Positions 10,558 to 21,865 of a stretch of 64,000 nt of DNA are shown piece after piece; the stretch's first letter is position 1; every line of letters starts with the position of its first letter. Source of the stretch: Knufia peltigerae (taxonomy: Eukaryota > Ascomycota > Eurotiomycetes > Chaetothyriales > Trichomeriaceae); contig JAPDRN010000032.1 in assembly GCA_030247855.1 (NCBI GenBank), forward strand, positions 1-64,000, read 5' to 3'. The notes under the pieces are model-generated. The model had not been told where the DNA came from. It worked only from the letters and a program-made list of their open reading frames with translations, and made no database searches. The position numbers and the translations under genes are program-made.

Positions 10558-11418
10558 TCACTTTTCTTTGGAGCTGTTCTCTTCTTCGGTGGCGGCACCA
10601 CCACTGCCACTTTCCTCGTCCTTCTTGGACTTGGACTTGTTGTTGTTGTTGGACGACTTTTTCTGATGACTGTTGTTGTTGTCGTTGTGATGGGCTGAGG
10701 CGTACTCTTTGTGGCGGGCCTCCCTCTCCTTCATCCTCTGTTCCTCGGCGGCGACCATCTCCTTCCACAGGTCGTCGTTGGCGTTTCCGGAGCCCTGGCT
10801 GGGCGAGTCACGCTCGACCTGCTTCTCCAGCATGCGCTTGTGGTCGGGGTCGGTGGGGTCGATGTAGCGGACCGTCTCCCAGCGGCCCTGGGAGTTGCGG
10901 CTGTCGCTGATCTCGAAGGCGGCGGTGGCGACGAGGACGCCGAGGGTCAGGAACTGGGCGTAGACACGGGCCTGGACGATCTTCTGGGGGCCCGTCAGGT
11001 ACTTGTTCCGGTTGACCATGGCGAAGGCGATGCCCATGCTGGCGATCCAGGAACCCGCGACGATCTTGTACCTCTCCCTCCGGCCAAAGTCCATGGCCCT
11101 CTCGGTGAAGGTCTTGCCCGCCTTCTCGGCCCGCTCCCGTTCGGCCTGCCGGGCGTGGAACTCGACGTCGATCGGGTTGGACTGGATCTCGTAGGCCCGG
11201 CTGTAGTGGTCGGCCTCGACGATGCCGGCGAACGTGCCCGCCGACGTGACGAGGAAGGCCTTGAGCGGGAGGGTGAGGTTGCGGAAGAAATGGTACCGGC
11301 GTTGCGCCAGCAGGACGCCCACCGTGCCCACGGCCAGGCCGACCGTGCCGCCGATGGTGCCGCCCTTGAGCGTCTGCCGGTAGTGTTCTTGTTCTTGTTC
11401 TTTGGTGAGGAGCTTCAT
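10558..11418 (-). CDS. RCF2: Respiratory supercomplex factor 2 (HIG1 domain)
   Basis: 286 residues, one exon. The start at 11418 gives MKLLTKEQEQEHYRQTLKGG; upstream in-frame codons lack an initiator context. An N-terminal membrane segment (GGTIGGTVGLAVGTVGVLLA) and a second hydrophobic stretch match fungal Rcf2. The HIG1 domain lies at residues about 125-185, with YKIVAGSWIASMGIAFAMVN, the conserved PQKIVQARVYAQ signature and a final membrane helix LTLGVLVATAAFEI. Rcf2 sits in the mitochondrial inner membrane and helps cytochrome bc1-oxidase supercomplex assembly and oxidase activity. The C-terminal 90 residues are a hydrophilic tail with asparagine and lysine runs, longer than the domain needs. 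Codons are strongly GC-ending. Confidence 0.88.
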   Translation of the reverse strand: MKLLTKEQEQEHYRQTLKGGTIGGTVGLAVGTVGVLLAQRRYHFFRNLTLPLKAFLVTSAGTFAGIVEADHYSRAYEIQSNPIDVEFHARQAERERAEKAGKTFTERAMDFGRRERYKIVAGSWIASMGIAFAMVNRNKYLTGPQKIVQARVYAQFLTLGVLVATAAFEISDSRNSQGRWETVRYIDPTDPDHKRMLEKQVERDSPSQGSGNANDDLWKEMVAAEEQRMKEREARHKEYASAHHNDNNNSHQKKSSNNNNKSKSKKDEESGSGGAATEEENSSKEK

Positions 11419-13523
11419 GATGATAGCAGGATGGTGTCCCGGGGGGGTGTTGGCGAAAGTGTGGTTCGAGGGATCAAATTTCGCAAAGGTTTGCGAGGGG
11501 GTGGATGGTTTTTGTAGTATTCGGTTGCGACAAATGCCGCTTTTCACAGTCTCAGCTCTCTCGCACTTCGTTACGGAAGTGTTGATAAAGAAAAGGGTCG
11601 GATTGATGTGGGAGTTGCGGAGTTGCAGGAGGGAGGGAATTCGATTTTGTGAGGAGCTTTCTCCGCAGCGCAGGGGAAAGATGATGTATTATGTACAGTA
11701 ATCGCCAGGCGCTTTGGATGATTGATCCGAACCGCTGAGAAGAGGTCAATGCAGTGTGACTAAGCTTGGTTCCGAAGAGGACAAGCGAAGTGGTGTGTGT
11801 TGGACGTGTGTGCTTGGATGTGTCAAGCTAGTTGTATAGAAGAGAATAAAAAAGAGATTTCTCAAAGACACCGACAAGTTTACGATATCCGAAATATAAG
11901 TACAGCACTCTTCAAAGTTCCAGTCTCGTAATATATTATTGATTGCGTTCTGGGGGATGGAATGACATCAAGGCTCCGCGGTGGGTTAATTTGTGTATTT
12001 ATACCGTAACGGGGAGTACCCAAAGAAAAGAGAGAGATTAAAAAAAAGTCTCTCGTTCTCGGGAACTGGCTGTATGTATTGCCCGCCTCATCAATCCCCG
12101 TGCGAGACAGCATTACGATATGCCGACGGATTTGCTTGTTTACCTCGCCCAATTGATTGCGCCTGACTTTGGTTAAACATTCAAGTGGCCCCCTTTGAAC
12201 TGTCCTCCCCGTATCTGTTGTAGCTCAAATTACCTCAATTCCCTGGTATGGAGAGTATTAATAGGTGGTCTATTGCCATGGGAGGTGGTGGTAATGTCAG
12301 GTAATTTCACAGTTCCCAGGTTATTATTACGCATCGCATCCTCATACCCATAAAACACACATCACTACCTGGTAATTCCCATCCGTACAGTACGGATACC
12401 TTTGGCTAAAATGCATACAACTAGGTACGGAGGGGCTTACTGTATAATCTGATCATGATTCTGATCTGACATTACCCTACAAAGTACCTAGGTACTGTAA
12501 CTCATGACAATTGGCAAAACTACCTACGTACCTTGCGGGACTCGACCCCGGTAAACCATCGGAACGCCTGTTAGAACGTTTTACCGACGTTCAATCGTTT
12601 TCCGCGGACCCTTTTAAGTAGAAATCTATACCTGCCAAATGCGAATTGAACGACTTGACAAGGCGAATCTTCGGTCAACTTTCCAAAACAGAAAGACAAC
12701 AAGAGCCCAGGCTTTTACATCCAGTTGCAGAACCTGAAAACAATCATCAATAATGTTACGACCAAAAAGAAAAACAGTGCTGGTCAAAGTGTGAACAGGT
12801 GATGTCTGTCACTGATGGTGTGACTTTCATTTTGGGGGGGGGGATCCAAGTCGGCGATTCCAAGCCCCTTGTCAAAGCCCGCGGTGTCTGCAAAAAAAAA
12901 ATGTGGCCCTCATCGTAATGGCCACAACGGCGCCAACCCGTTGTTTTCTCCCATGTTGCATGTTTTGTACTTATTGTTTCTCCGTACAATCATCAAGACC
13001 TCGTTCAGTGTTAGGTGAGGAGTTGTCTACACACTTGCGGAGTACCCGTAACTGCACTTATTACTCTGGGGTTGTCCTGAGCTCCCCTGTAACATCAGAT
13101 CTATCACGGGTCCAATGTACAATATGGGTGGCTGGCCACTGGACCACTGCAAAGGGGTGCTATAAGGTAGGTAGGGACGGAGTGTGAGGAAGGTGAGTGT
13201 TGAAGCCTCGTACCACAGTCTCGTTGAAGGAATTCCTCATATCTTCCCTCCTGATCTATAAAATCTACAAAGTGCACAATTTCCTACGAATCACGCATTT
13301 TGCAGCACCAATGTCTGGTCTCGACGAAAGGACACACGTGTACACACACCTATGGTCATTACCAAGCTTGATTTTCCAATACGAAAAAAGGTCCGCCCGC
13401 AGGCCTCGAAACGTTGTCCTTTGGCAAAGCAAAGCATTTCTCTCTGTCTGTCTTTTACACACACACATTGATCTTGTCTGGCCAATGTTGGACGGCACTC
13501 CAACCCCCCTCCAGGGAGGGCCT
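11419..13523. other. 2.1-kb AT-rich gene desert
   Basis: No coding region is supported. From about 12180 to 12640 the sequence is AT-rich with many CCTGGTA, GGTAAT and CTAGGTAC words, including the 12-base palindrome GTACCTAGGTAC (12484-12495). A run of nine G lies near 12834. It contains the RCF2 promoter and the 3' flank of the next minus-strand gene. Confidence 0.6.
12484..12495. repeat. Perfect palindrome GTACCTAGGTAC
   Basis: Twelve-base perfect inverted repeat in non-coding DNA. Its ten-base core TACCTAGGTA also occurs at 1990-1999 and 29212-29221. Confidence 0.9.
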
Positions 13524-14459
13524 TTAGGCACTCGTATCCAATGCCCTCAAAAGCTCATCCGTGACCAAGATACGCCCAGAGCCCAATCCGGGCACAAAAA
13601 GATTGTAGCGTCGTCTGTCGGCCACCACCTCGGCGCTCTCCACCAGAGCCTCCCACTCCCTCCCGTCCTCGGTGTATCTGACGCGTTCTCCGGGGCGAAA
13701 CCGGACCTTGACGAGCGACTCTCGTCGCCAGACCGCCCTCGCTTGACCGCCGGCACAGGTTGGCACGAAATGGTACGCCAACCCCACCCCTTCAATCTCC
13801 AGCGTGCCGACCATCATGTAGATGGAGGGCGAGTCGAGGAGGAGGAGTCGTGGCCGCGGACCCGGACCACCGCCACCACCGCCACCACCACCACCGACTT
13901 GCTGCGGCGGCGGCAGCAGCAACTGGGCTGGACGAATGGTGTCGGTAGACACGATGCTGTTTCCAAGCATGTCCAGAATGAAAACCTCGTCTCCGACTCT
14001 GATCCTCTCCCGTGGCCCCTGCCCAAGGACCATGCCTCTCCAGGAAGATGAAGTTTGCACAGCGACGTCCGAGTCTGCCTGGTGCGAATTGCTGCTGCTG
14101 CCTTGATGGCCCTGCTGCGGCGAGTCTGCTGTCGTAGTTGTCGTCGTCGTCGACGTCGTCGTCGTCGTCCGTGTGAGCCCTGTTTGAGATGTTGATGATG
14201 ATGTAGTAGCGACAACGGATTCTTGATGGAGAGGAGGAGGCGCAGGAGGAGTTTGGATGAAGAGTTCGGGTGCGAATTGAAAGGGGCCGGAGCCTTGCTC
14301 TGAATCATCGGCTTCAAGGTTCGTTGGGAGCAGCAGAGCTGATTTTGGAGCCGGAATTGTTGGAGTTGTTGGAGGGATTATTGGAACTGCATTTGGATCA
14401 TCATCTTGAGAGGTAGGACGATTGCTTGTCGATTGGTTTGTGTTGTTCTCCTCCATCAT
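13524..14459 (-). CDS. Uncharacterised protein with polyglycine linker
   Basis: I do not recognise this 311-residue product. The start is ATG at 14459 (ATGATGGAGGAG); the frame is open one codon further only at a TTG. Residues 1-150 are disordered (Thr, Ser, Asn, Pro). The region about 155-190 (GPRERIRVGDEVFILDMLGN) looks folded and beta-rich. A run of glycines follows, then a second compact region of about 110 residues with MVGTLEIEGVGLAYHFVP, VKVRFRPGERVRYTEDGREW and YNLFVPGLGSGRILV. The alternating hydrophobic pattern suggests a small beta-barrel. The smooth amphipathic C-terminal half supports a real gene, although low complexity keeps other frames open. Confidence 0.55.
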   Translation of the reverse strand: MMEENNTNQSTSNRPTSQDDDPNAVPIIPPTTPTIPAPKSALLLPTNLEADDSEQGSGPFQFAPELFIQTPPAPPPLHQESVVATTSSSTSQTGLTRTTTTTSTTTTTTTADSPQQGHQGSSSNSHQADSDVAVQTSSSWRGMVLGQGPRERIRVGDEVFILDMLGNSIVSTDTIRPAQLLLPPPQQVGGGGGGGGGGPGPRPRLLLLDSPSIYMMVGTLEIEGVGLAYHFVPTCAGGQARAVWRRESLVKVRFRPGERVRYTEDGREWEALVESAEVVADRRRYNLFVPGLGSGRILVTDELLRALDTSA

Positions 14460-15039
14460 CAATCAACCTCTTTTGTCTCTCTGCCGCGGCCGCGTTTCCC
14501 AAGCCTGTGGACGAGCGCACAGTTGCTCACTCCGGCCGCCTAGACGGTGATGATTGCTGCTTTGGTCAAGAGGAAAGGACAAGGAGAATGATTGCTGAGC
14601 AGCCGGCAGTGCTTTGTGAATGGTCCAGAATTCCCTGGTACCAGCGATGTGAAATATCCAAGAAAGAGGGAGATCAAGTGTATCGTTGTCTGGAAAGGAA
14701 GAATTGGAAGATGGACATGGAAAGGAGGACAGAGAGGTGACTTGTCTCTTTTGCTCATTTGTTATTTCATTGCATGTCCATTCAATGTCCAAACAGAAAA
14801 AGCGCAAGAGCATGCAGAGGCAGTAGTATTATGGCATGCGGATGAATGGCCCTAGCACTCTTAAAAAGAATGGCAATTGTTGTGGTTTTTTGATGAAGAT
14901 ATCACAACTCGACGCCTATTGAGGAGCCATGAAACCTCAGAGCGCAAGGCTCTATCAATTCAAGAGCTAGCCATGTCACATATTAGCCAAACTCTCCTCT
15001 CATTATAATCGTCCCCATGATTGTTCATATGCTTCTCCT
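14460..15039. other. Intergenic, no gene seen
   Basis: Promoter of the preceding minus-strand gene plus the 3' flank of IWS1. Short overlapping ORFs here lack any family pattern. Confidence 0.6.
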
Positions 15040-16288
15040 TCACCTTCTCACAATCGTTGACACTTCGGGCACAATGGTGTAGCTGGTAGCACCCGGTAAC
15101 AATCTCGCCCTGTTGCTCTGTTTCTGGCCAGGAGCAACTCTACCAGTTGCCTTGGGCACGACTGCAGGTTGAACAAGATCATCTCTCCTCTTGTATGGAT
15201 CATAGCTGGCCCTGGTCCACGTCTTCTTGGTGTAATCATCGCTTCTCTGGAGAATAGGCCTGGACCATTCCTCCATCAACTTGGTAGCCTGTCGTTTGAT
15301 CGTGGGTTCCGCTCTCTTGGACTTGCGATAGAACAACATGACCTTACCGATACCCGAAGAAATCAGGGTTTCCTTGTTCATTGGAAGCTTGGACAGAGCT
15401 GCGAACAACTCGCGCTGGATGTTGTATGCCGGAAGACTACCATCGCTGAGTGGCTCCAGAAAGAATCGCACGGCTTCCAAAAGGTTCATCTCCGGATCTA
15501 GGATCGACTGCACCAGGGTGTTGCGATTTAGCAAGCTGACAACTTCTGGAAGCATCTTCAGTTTTTGAGACGCCGGAAGGCCTTGTCGAACCAGGTCTCC
15601 GTCAGCCTCGGCTGCCATGATCATTCGGTTGCGCATCTCTTCGATTTCTTGATCGGCAGCTTGCTCAAGATCCTTGAAAACTGTCAGGAAAGACCACATC
15701 AGCGTGTCGAGGAGGTCAACTTACAATGTCACCTTTTCGAAGTCTTTTTCCAGATGACTTCTTTACGGCTGCGTCCATGGCCCGATCCAACGCACGCCTT
15801 CTTCGTTCCTCCGGGGACAATGATTCTTCATCGATTTCCACCCTGGGTCTAGGTCTTCTTTCGCCATCACCACCACCACCAGCCTTTCTGCCTCCGCGTC
15901 TCTTGCCTTCAATCTGTTCGCCGCCAGAAAAGCCATCGTCACTGTCCGGCTTTTTGTGGTTGGTCCTAGCCTTCTCTCTTGTTCGCTCCTTCTTCTTTTT
16001 GGGTGCGTCTTCCTCTCCCTCGGCTCTCTTCCGCTTCTTCACCTTTAGTGTTCTGTTGAGTGTGTCAAAATCGGGGGCGACTTGAACTGCGGTTGGATCG
16101 AAGTCTGCGAATTGAGCCTCGTCGACTTCAGACAGGAGGGATTCGTCATCGGAGTCTGCATCGGCAGGTTCTGCTCTGGAAGGATCTTCAAACTCATCGT
16201 TTAGATCATCGAGTTGGTCTTCGTTCTCTGAAGGTCTGTCTAGTCCTTCGGCATCGGACGGGGGTCTCTCGGCTGGAGAGTCCGACAT
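15040..16288 (-). CDS. IWS1: Transcription elongation factor Iws1/Spn1
   Basis: 398 residues in two exons, 16288-15725 and 15672-15040. The intron is GTAAGT..TTTTCAAG. The nearer ACAG site would break frame, while CAAG joins GDI to DLEQAADQEI in frame. Residues 1-190 are acidic and then very basic and disordered (KVKKRKRAEGEEDAPKKKKE), as in other Iws1 proteins. The C-terminal half is the TFIIS N-terminal-like helical domain: LPEVVSLLNRNTLVQSILDP, LLEAVRFFLEPLSDGSLPAY, GIGKVMLFYRKSKR and KLMEEWSRPIL. Iws1 binds Spt6 and RNA polymerase II in the nucleus and helps elongation, chromatin passage and mRNA export. Confidence 0.92.
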
Positions 16289-17867
16289 ATTGACTTAAGA
16301 AAAATGGATAAAGAGATGATCGTAAAGGTAAGATGCGACAACGAACGGGCACTGGAGGGGAAGTCGAGAGTTTTGTTTATGAGAAGATCAAAGAATGCAG
16401 TGACAACTTATTGACAGGAAGTTCATTGCCAAGTCAGTGGCAGTCGATTCATTAATGCACGTGATTTCATGTTTTCTGACTCGCAATCTGCAAGGCTGCA
16501 ACTCCCACTTGACAAGGCTCTACGAGAACTTGGCATACGAGCGATCTCGTAGTAGAGAAGCCAAATGTATCATGATTGTGACCTCTGATATCACCAAGGC
16601 ATATTTCAACCCTGGCTTCTTTGTCTGTGGCAGTGAGGGATTTTGTGTTGAAGACTTGCAGGAATGTGTGTGCACCATGTCTATTGTGCTGCTCCCCGAT
16701 GGTCACTTGCACGATTGATTATCTGATAAGTCCAAGTCTGAATCTCTGAGGTGACCCCTGCTTTCCTCCAAGTCGTCAGGTAACGTTTCCCTGGTCTCCC
16801 GATCATCATGATTCAGCATTGCACTGTATCTGCAAGAGCTACGTGCATCTTTTGTGAGGAGGATCACCATGAGAGGCGATGGTCGTATTTCGCCAGGACC
16901 AGCACCAACTCACTCTGGCCCTCATATGTCGTGATGAACACACCAACACGAAGGAACTCCTCAATATATCCGAGAGCGAGTACCAGAACGAAAAGGCACA
17001 GCCGTAATTGACATCAACGGATCACGAATACGCTTCCAATCTCGGGGAAAGGCCTCGCCATCCTCATTCCCTTCCCCCTAACCGACCGCTTCCACCATGA
17101 CTGGCCTACCAATCACAACGCGCCTATTTCAAACCAAACATCCCTTGCATGCTTGTCAGTCACCATTCCCAACCCTGAGCGACTGATGTTTTCTCCCCTG
17201 CCATACGGAAACCTCTGGCATAGGTTACACTGACCATGCACACCGATGTTCCAGGCTCACTATTGCCTTGCGCGACTCGCGGCTTGCGGCTCGCGTGCCT
17301 CCCAACTCACTCGAGACGTAGTGCAGGGCATCCCTCCACATTCAAAATTCCCACCAATGCATACTCGCACCAAGAAACTGCGACACTCATTACTGATGTG
17401 AATGGACCGAATCTGGCATGCGTTATCTCGTGTGGACTGAACATGTAGACGCAATGCCAATCTTTTTTCCTTGCTCCTGCGCCACTCTGGAGCATTCAAG
17501 TGCTCACTACGCCCCCCCTTGGTGAGAGAGGCAGCCTTAATGTCGTGACCTGTTTCCAAGTGTGAGTGGCAGTACTTGCTCATGTATATATCTCAGCCTG
17601 CCCATCGGCATTACACAACTCATAGCTATCCTTTTTTTCCTTCTTTTCTTTCCGTCAATATCGCGAGCGAGTCCATTCGTGTATGCAACCTTGTCTGGTT
17701 TTCGACTTGAGCGCTCAAACACGGTTCAATGTTTTCACACTGCCTCAATCTTCGCTGGCATGTCGCCTGGCGTAAGTACCTCGGCCGTGACTCTCAAATT
17801 CTGATCCTCTGCCCAGGGAGACAATTCTATTCCCTTTTGCGAGCCATCTGACATGGTACAACCCTAG
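16289..17867. other. Intergenic, 1.6 kb
   Basis: No recognised gene. The first exon of the DOMON-b561 gene probably lies in the last 300 bases. One candidate is the ATGTCGCCTGGC/GTAAGT junction at about 17760, but it does not give a convincing signal peptide. Confidence 0.5.
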
Positions 17868-19302
17868 TTCTCATTCAAACGTCAGCTGGCAGTTTTGTTC
17901 AGTTCTATGATAGATCGTCCCAGCTAGGATTCGCGCTGTCCACCCTACTTGAGAACAATGGCAATCCCGACGAATTACTCTTCCAACTGCGTGTACCTTC
18001 CGACGCTGGCTGGGGAGGCATCGGCACCGGTATTAGAATGGACGGGTCGCTGATGTTTATCCTCTACGCATCTACCAATCCAGGAGGTAAGGTTTCCCCC
18101 TCCTTGAATTTAATGTGTATCGACACTTGATGCGCCGTGGCTGACTAGAGACAGACGTGACAGTAAGTGTTCGGACCGCAAAGTATGGCGCTGACCCCTC
18201 CTCCCCTTGTCTCCATTTGAATACGTTTCTGATGCCTAGAAAAGTGGCCACGGCACCCCAGACGCCTTTGGAGAACTTGGATATAACGTCGTCAATACCT
18301 CAAATGAAGGTGGAACTCTGACAGCAGACATCAAGTGTCTGAATTGTACAAAATATTCGAGGAATCCCATTGACACTGCGTCTTCGGCACAACCGTGGAT
18401 CTGGGCCATTGGCCCCGGTGATCCGGTGACGTCGAACTCACAGGACGCCGACATAAACAAGCATTCCCATTATGGTACGAAGGTCTCCAATTTGAGGGGA
18501 TACAGCGATTGCAAACCATGAAAGGCTAATTTTTTGCCGTTACATACAGGTGTCTTCTTCACTGATATGACCAAAAGCGTTACAACGGGTTCCAATATAC
18601 CCTTGATTTCCGGCAGGTCCAATATCCACGCCAGGGCTCAGCCAGGATATACCCACGATCTGGTCGTCCTGCATGCTGTACTGCTGGGTCTTGCATTCGT
18701 GATAGCATTTCCACTGGGTACCCTCGCTCTGAGGGTGTTTCGATCGTTCAAGATTCACTGGATCGCGCAAATCATCAGCTTGGCCGCGTCAGTCATTGGC
18801 TTTGTGGTGGCAATCGCACTCAGTATTCTCGGCATCGAATGGGAGCATTTTTCTGCGGCTCATCAGATCATCGGTATCCTCGTTGTGGCTCTAGCTCTGG
18901 GACAGGGTCTGCTGGGCTATTGGCATCACATGCAGTACAAAAAGTTGGGCAAAAGAACCTTCGTGTCGTACGTGCACATTGTGCTCGGCAGGGGTGTTAT
19001 TTGGGTCGGCATGGTCAACCTCGTGCTGTAAGTTCCCGCTGCTTCTGAAAAAGAAAGAAGACTTCTTTATTTTTATTTTCCGGATCGCTGATCGTGCACA
19101 ACCAAGGGGTTTCTTGCTTGACGATTCTACGGGATTGGCGGCCGGTGCGGGTGTCGTCTCGGCAGTTGCAGTGGCGGTAATGGAAGGCGGTTTGTTCTGG
19201 ACCCGTCGACGTCCTCTTCCAAAGTCGGCCGCTTCCAGTACGACGAGTGTGCCGCTGAATGCCTATGGCGGCGGAGACGACCCAGCTAGCAATCAGAAGT
19301 GA
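17868..19302 (+). CDS. DOMON-cytochrome b561 membrane protein (5' end unresolved)
   Basis: Exons seen: about 17868-18086, 18149-18162 (14 bases), 18240-18474, 18550-19027 and 19107-19302; all junctions keep phase. The DOMON domain, related to the cytochrome domain of cellobiose dehydrogenase, includes DELLFQLRVPSDAGWGGIGT and RMDGSLMFILYAS; Met in RMDGSLM is at the usual haem-ligand position. The micro-exon supplies ETDVT. Five membrane segments follow, with histidines at the b561 haem positions (TYTHDLVVLHAVL region, FKIHWIAQII, FSAAHQIIGI, SYVHIVLGRG). The product is probably a plasma-membrane or secretory haem electron carrier. The true first exon and any signal peptide were not found; the segment just upstream of 17868 has an in-frame stop. 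Confidence 0.82.
18149..18162 (+). other. 14-base micro-exon
   Basis: Lies between GTAAGG..CTAG and GTAAGT..CTAG introns. It carries 2+12 bases, restores the frame left by exon 17868-18086 and encodes E-T-D-V-T, the expected DOMON strand position. Confidence 0.7.
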
Positions 19303-19806
19303 AGACGACCTTATTCTCTGAGCGTTTTTGCGCAAGAATCGTCATGCACAGTCACTTGACAGAAGGATATATCGATGTACGATGTCGACTTGGTCGGGAA
19401 AAATACGTCGGAGCTGAAATTTTGTGAGCTTTTTTTCACAGTCATCCCATCAGAGGGGGACTGTTCATTTTACTTACTGAGATATCTCTACCATGGATAG
19501 CCACCATCATGGCTCACGCAGGCGGTTGTAGATTTGGTTGCTCCAAACACATCCGAAAACACTTTCCTCCACTAGGCACATACTAGCACGAGAATACACA
19601 ATGAGCACTTTTAGATCATCAGTTGCAAGGCAACAGAGGAGACTGCCCATATGGAACATTGCTCCGATCATTTCCTACAGTGAACCTTCGCAGTGGAGGC
19701 TTCCAGTTTCGCCATGTAAAATCTGACCACAGTTGGTAGGAGATCGGATTACCGCCCTATTTGTTTTGTCTTCCTTTGATCCCGCCCAGAAATGACTTGC
19801 AGTTTT
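19303..19806. other. Intergenic between convergent genes
   Basis: 3' flanks of the DOMON-b561 and bZIP genes. Nothing else was recognised. Confidence 0.65.
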
Positions 19807-20637
19807 TCAAGAATTGGATTCGTTCGGTTCCGTGTTTCCTTGGACGAAAAGTTCGGCAGAATGTGCTACAAACTCTTCCCAAGTAGATTCCGAGACGCTG
19901 AAAAGCCAATCGAGCGCCGAAGGGTCTCCTGGTGATGGAGTTGGAATGTGCTCCTCAGTACAGTCAGTCGATGACACTGTCGGCAGACCATGTTGATTCA
20001 GGAAATCTGACGCATCGAGAGGCGGGCGAGGTGGGACTGAATCTGAGGGCGAAGAAAAAGAAGAGGCTTGGGAGGACCTTGGAGGACAACATGATGAGGA
20101 TTGCGAAGACACAGAAGCTGCTTGAGGTTCATTCGATGATCCGTTGTTGGACCGTGCAGTGGTACTACTCACGGTATTAACGGACGATCCTGGGTGACAA
20201 TTTGGGTCACGAGGTTGATTGGAAGCATCCGCGGGGCGCAAATTGGGAGGACTGGTGAGCTTTGGTTTGAGATGCCGTAAATTTGTGCTGCTAGCTGGTG
20301 CGGCGCCACTCTTGTTGTTTGCCAGGGAAGATGCTTGCTGCTGCTGCTGCTGCTGAGAAAGTTGACGTAGAAACGAATCCACAAGATCAGGACCAAGGCC
20401 CGCATTGTTCAACAGACCACGAAGTTGTTCATTCTCCGTCTGAAGCTCTTGGAAACTTTGTCGAAGAAAGTTCGCCTCCCTACATGTGACACGACATTCT
20501 TCCAACCGTTGCTCCAGTTCGACCAGGTATTCTTGTCGGCGAGCTCGACTCCGTCTTTGGTTCTCTCGAAGACGTTCCTGTTTGGCTCTCTGCTGAGCTG
20601 CTAATTGTGACGTTGTCGTATCCTTTGTCGAAGCCAT
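19807..20637 (-). CDS. bZIP transcription factor
   Basis: 276 residues, one exon, starting at MASTKDTTTSQ (20637). The basic region RENQRRSRARRQEYL has the N-x7-R spacing of bZIP DNA contacts (Asn26, Arg34). Heptads follow through LEQRLEECRV, ANFLRQSFQELQTENEQLRG. This ENQRRSRARRxEY form belongs to a fungal-specific bZIP group with few characterised members. A Q-run (QQQQQQQ) and a long Ser/Pro-rich region separate it from an acidic C-terminal segment with aromatic residues (ALDWLFSVSESTWEEFVAH), which may be an activation region. The 5' untranslated region carries a CT-tract that could pair with a GA-tract just before the start. No neighbour points to a target pathway. Confidence 0.87.
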   Translation of the reverse strand: MASTKDTTTSQLAAQQRAKQERLRENQRRSRARRQEYLVELEQRLEECRVTCREANFLRQSFQELQTENEQLRGLLNNAGLGPDLVDSFLRQLSQQQQQQQASSLANNKSGAAPASSTNLRHLKPKLTSPPNLRPADASNQPRDPNCHPGSSVNTVSSTTARSNNGSSNEPQAASVSSQSSSCCPPRSSQASSFSSPSDSVPPRPPLDASDFLNQHGLPTVSSTDCTEEHIPTPSPGDPSALDWLFSVSESTWEEFVAHSAELFVQGNTEPNESNS

Positions 20638-21865
20638 GAAGAAGCCTCTCTCTCTCCACGTTGAGAGTGAGAGACAGAGAGAGAGAAGAGACAGAGGAAT
20701 AGAGGGAAGGCTGCCTGTGTATGTATATAAAGTGTTTAGCACGACCAATCAATGAAACGAGGTGAATGTCCGAGAGAGAGAGGAGAATTAGTAAAGCCTA
20801 AACGATGATTGGGTGTAATCAGGTGAGCATGAAAAGTGAGAAAGAGAGAGTAGGAAAAAGAGTCAAGTATTACTCTCGCTTCTACTACGGAGTAAGGCGC
20901 CGGCCAAAAGGCTAAAGTGAAAATGCACGCTCAGGCTCAGCCCCCTCCCCAGGGCGAGAACGGCCCCGGGACTATCACAGGGGAGGGGGCGGTCTGGTAT
21001 GACTCTTTGGGCGACTTCCGGATGTTCATCACAGACACACGCGGTTGGTGTTGCTCCTGGAGGGGCCAAAGACCAGAAACTGGCATGCAGAGGAAAGTCT
21101 TGCGTGTACCACCGGGTGGCTCAGCTTGGTTCGAAATGATGATGATGACAAGGTGCAGAGGGCAGAGAAAAAGAAGGCTCCAAAGGGCATTCATTCTTTG
21201 GGACGATTCCGTTTTCAGGGGTCCATGAAAACCAATCACCAGCCACTTGGGTGTCATTTGTCGATCGAGATACACGAATTCGTGCTTGGTCACTGGCTGT
21301 CACACCTGGTGGGAAGGTGGGAAAATGCTTGTCGATGCTTGGATCTGGGGATCAACATGACCGTCATCTCACGTCCATTTGTTGGGAGAAATGGTCTTGT
21401 CATGATTCATTGCGATTTTAAATTTCGTGTTAGCTTTGAAGAAGAATACGAGAGTCTGCAAGCCTCCTCAGCCTTCCTGAGTAATGGCCCCGCGGAGGGT
21501 TCCAATAACGGCTGCCCTTGGGGGTTTCGATTGACCAATGTGCGGCAGGTCCTGGGAGATGCGTATTTTGGTTGCTGTATTGCAGTTATTCTGAACATAT
21601 CTGGAGGATTTGATTTAGACAATTGTGTAGGCAATTGATGTTGTACTCCTCTAAATCTGTTGTATTAATGGGCCTCTCACAGGGGAGGAACCGGGGAGGT
21701 ACGGAAAAGGGGAAAGTTTGCCGACCGCAATTCAGTATTGCATCTCGACGAAAAGCGCAGTCGTCTCAAGGCCTGACAAAGTCACATTATCGAGAGTTGC
21801 CCGTGTCGCAGAGCCCCAGCATATATCTCAATCGACACTCCATTCTGTCATAAATCACTTTCACA
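20638..21865. other. Divergent intergenic region between the bZIP and TOM5 genes
   Basis: Contains TATATAA near 20725 and a CT/GA inverted tract (20647-20691) upstream of the bZIP start, TACGGAGTA at 20886-20894, and the TOM5 promoter. A 197-residue frame at 21045-21638 begins at TTG, lacks family features and was not accepted. Confidence 0.6.

Noticed and set aside
10711..11517. 268-residue frame antisense to RCF2
   Set aside because: It mirrors the GC-rich codons of RCF2, which has a clear HIG1 domain; no motif on the antisense strand.
21045..21638. 197-residue plus-strand frame upstream of TOM5
   Set aside because: It begins at TTG, has mixed composition and no recognisable domain.
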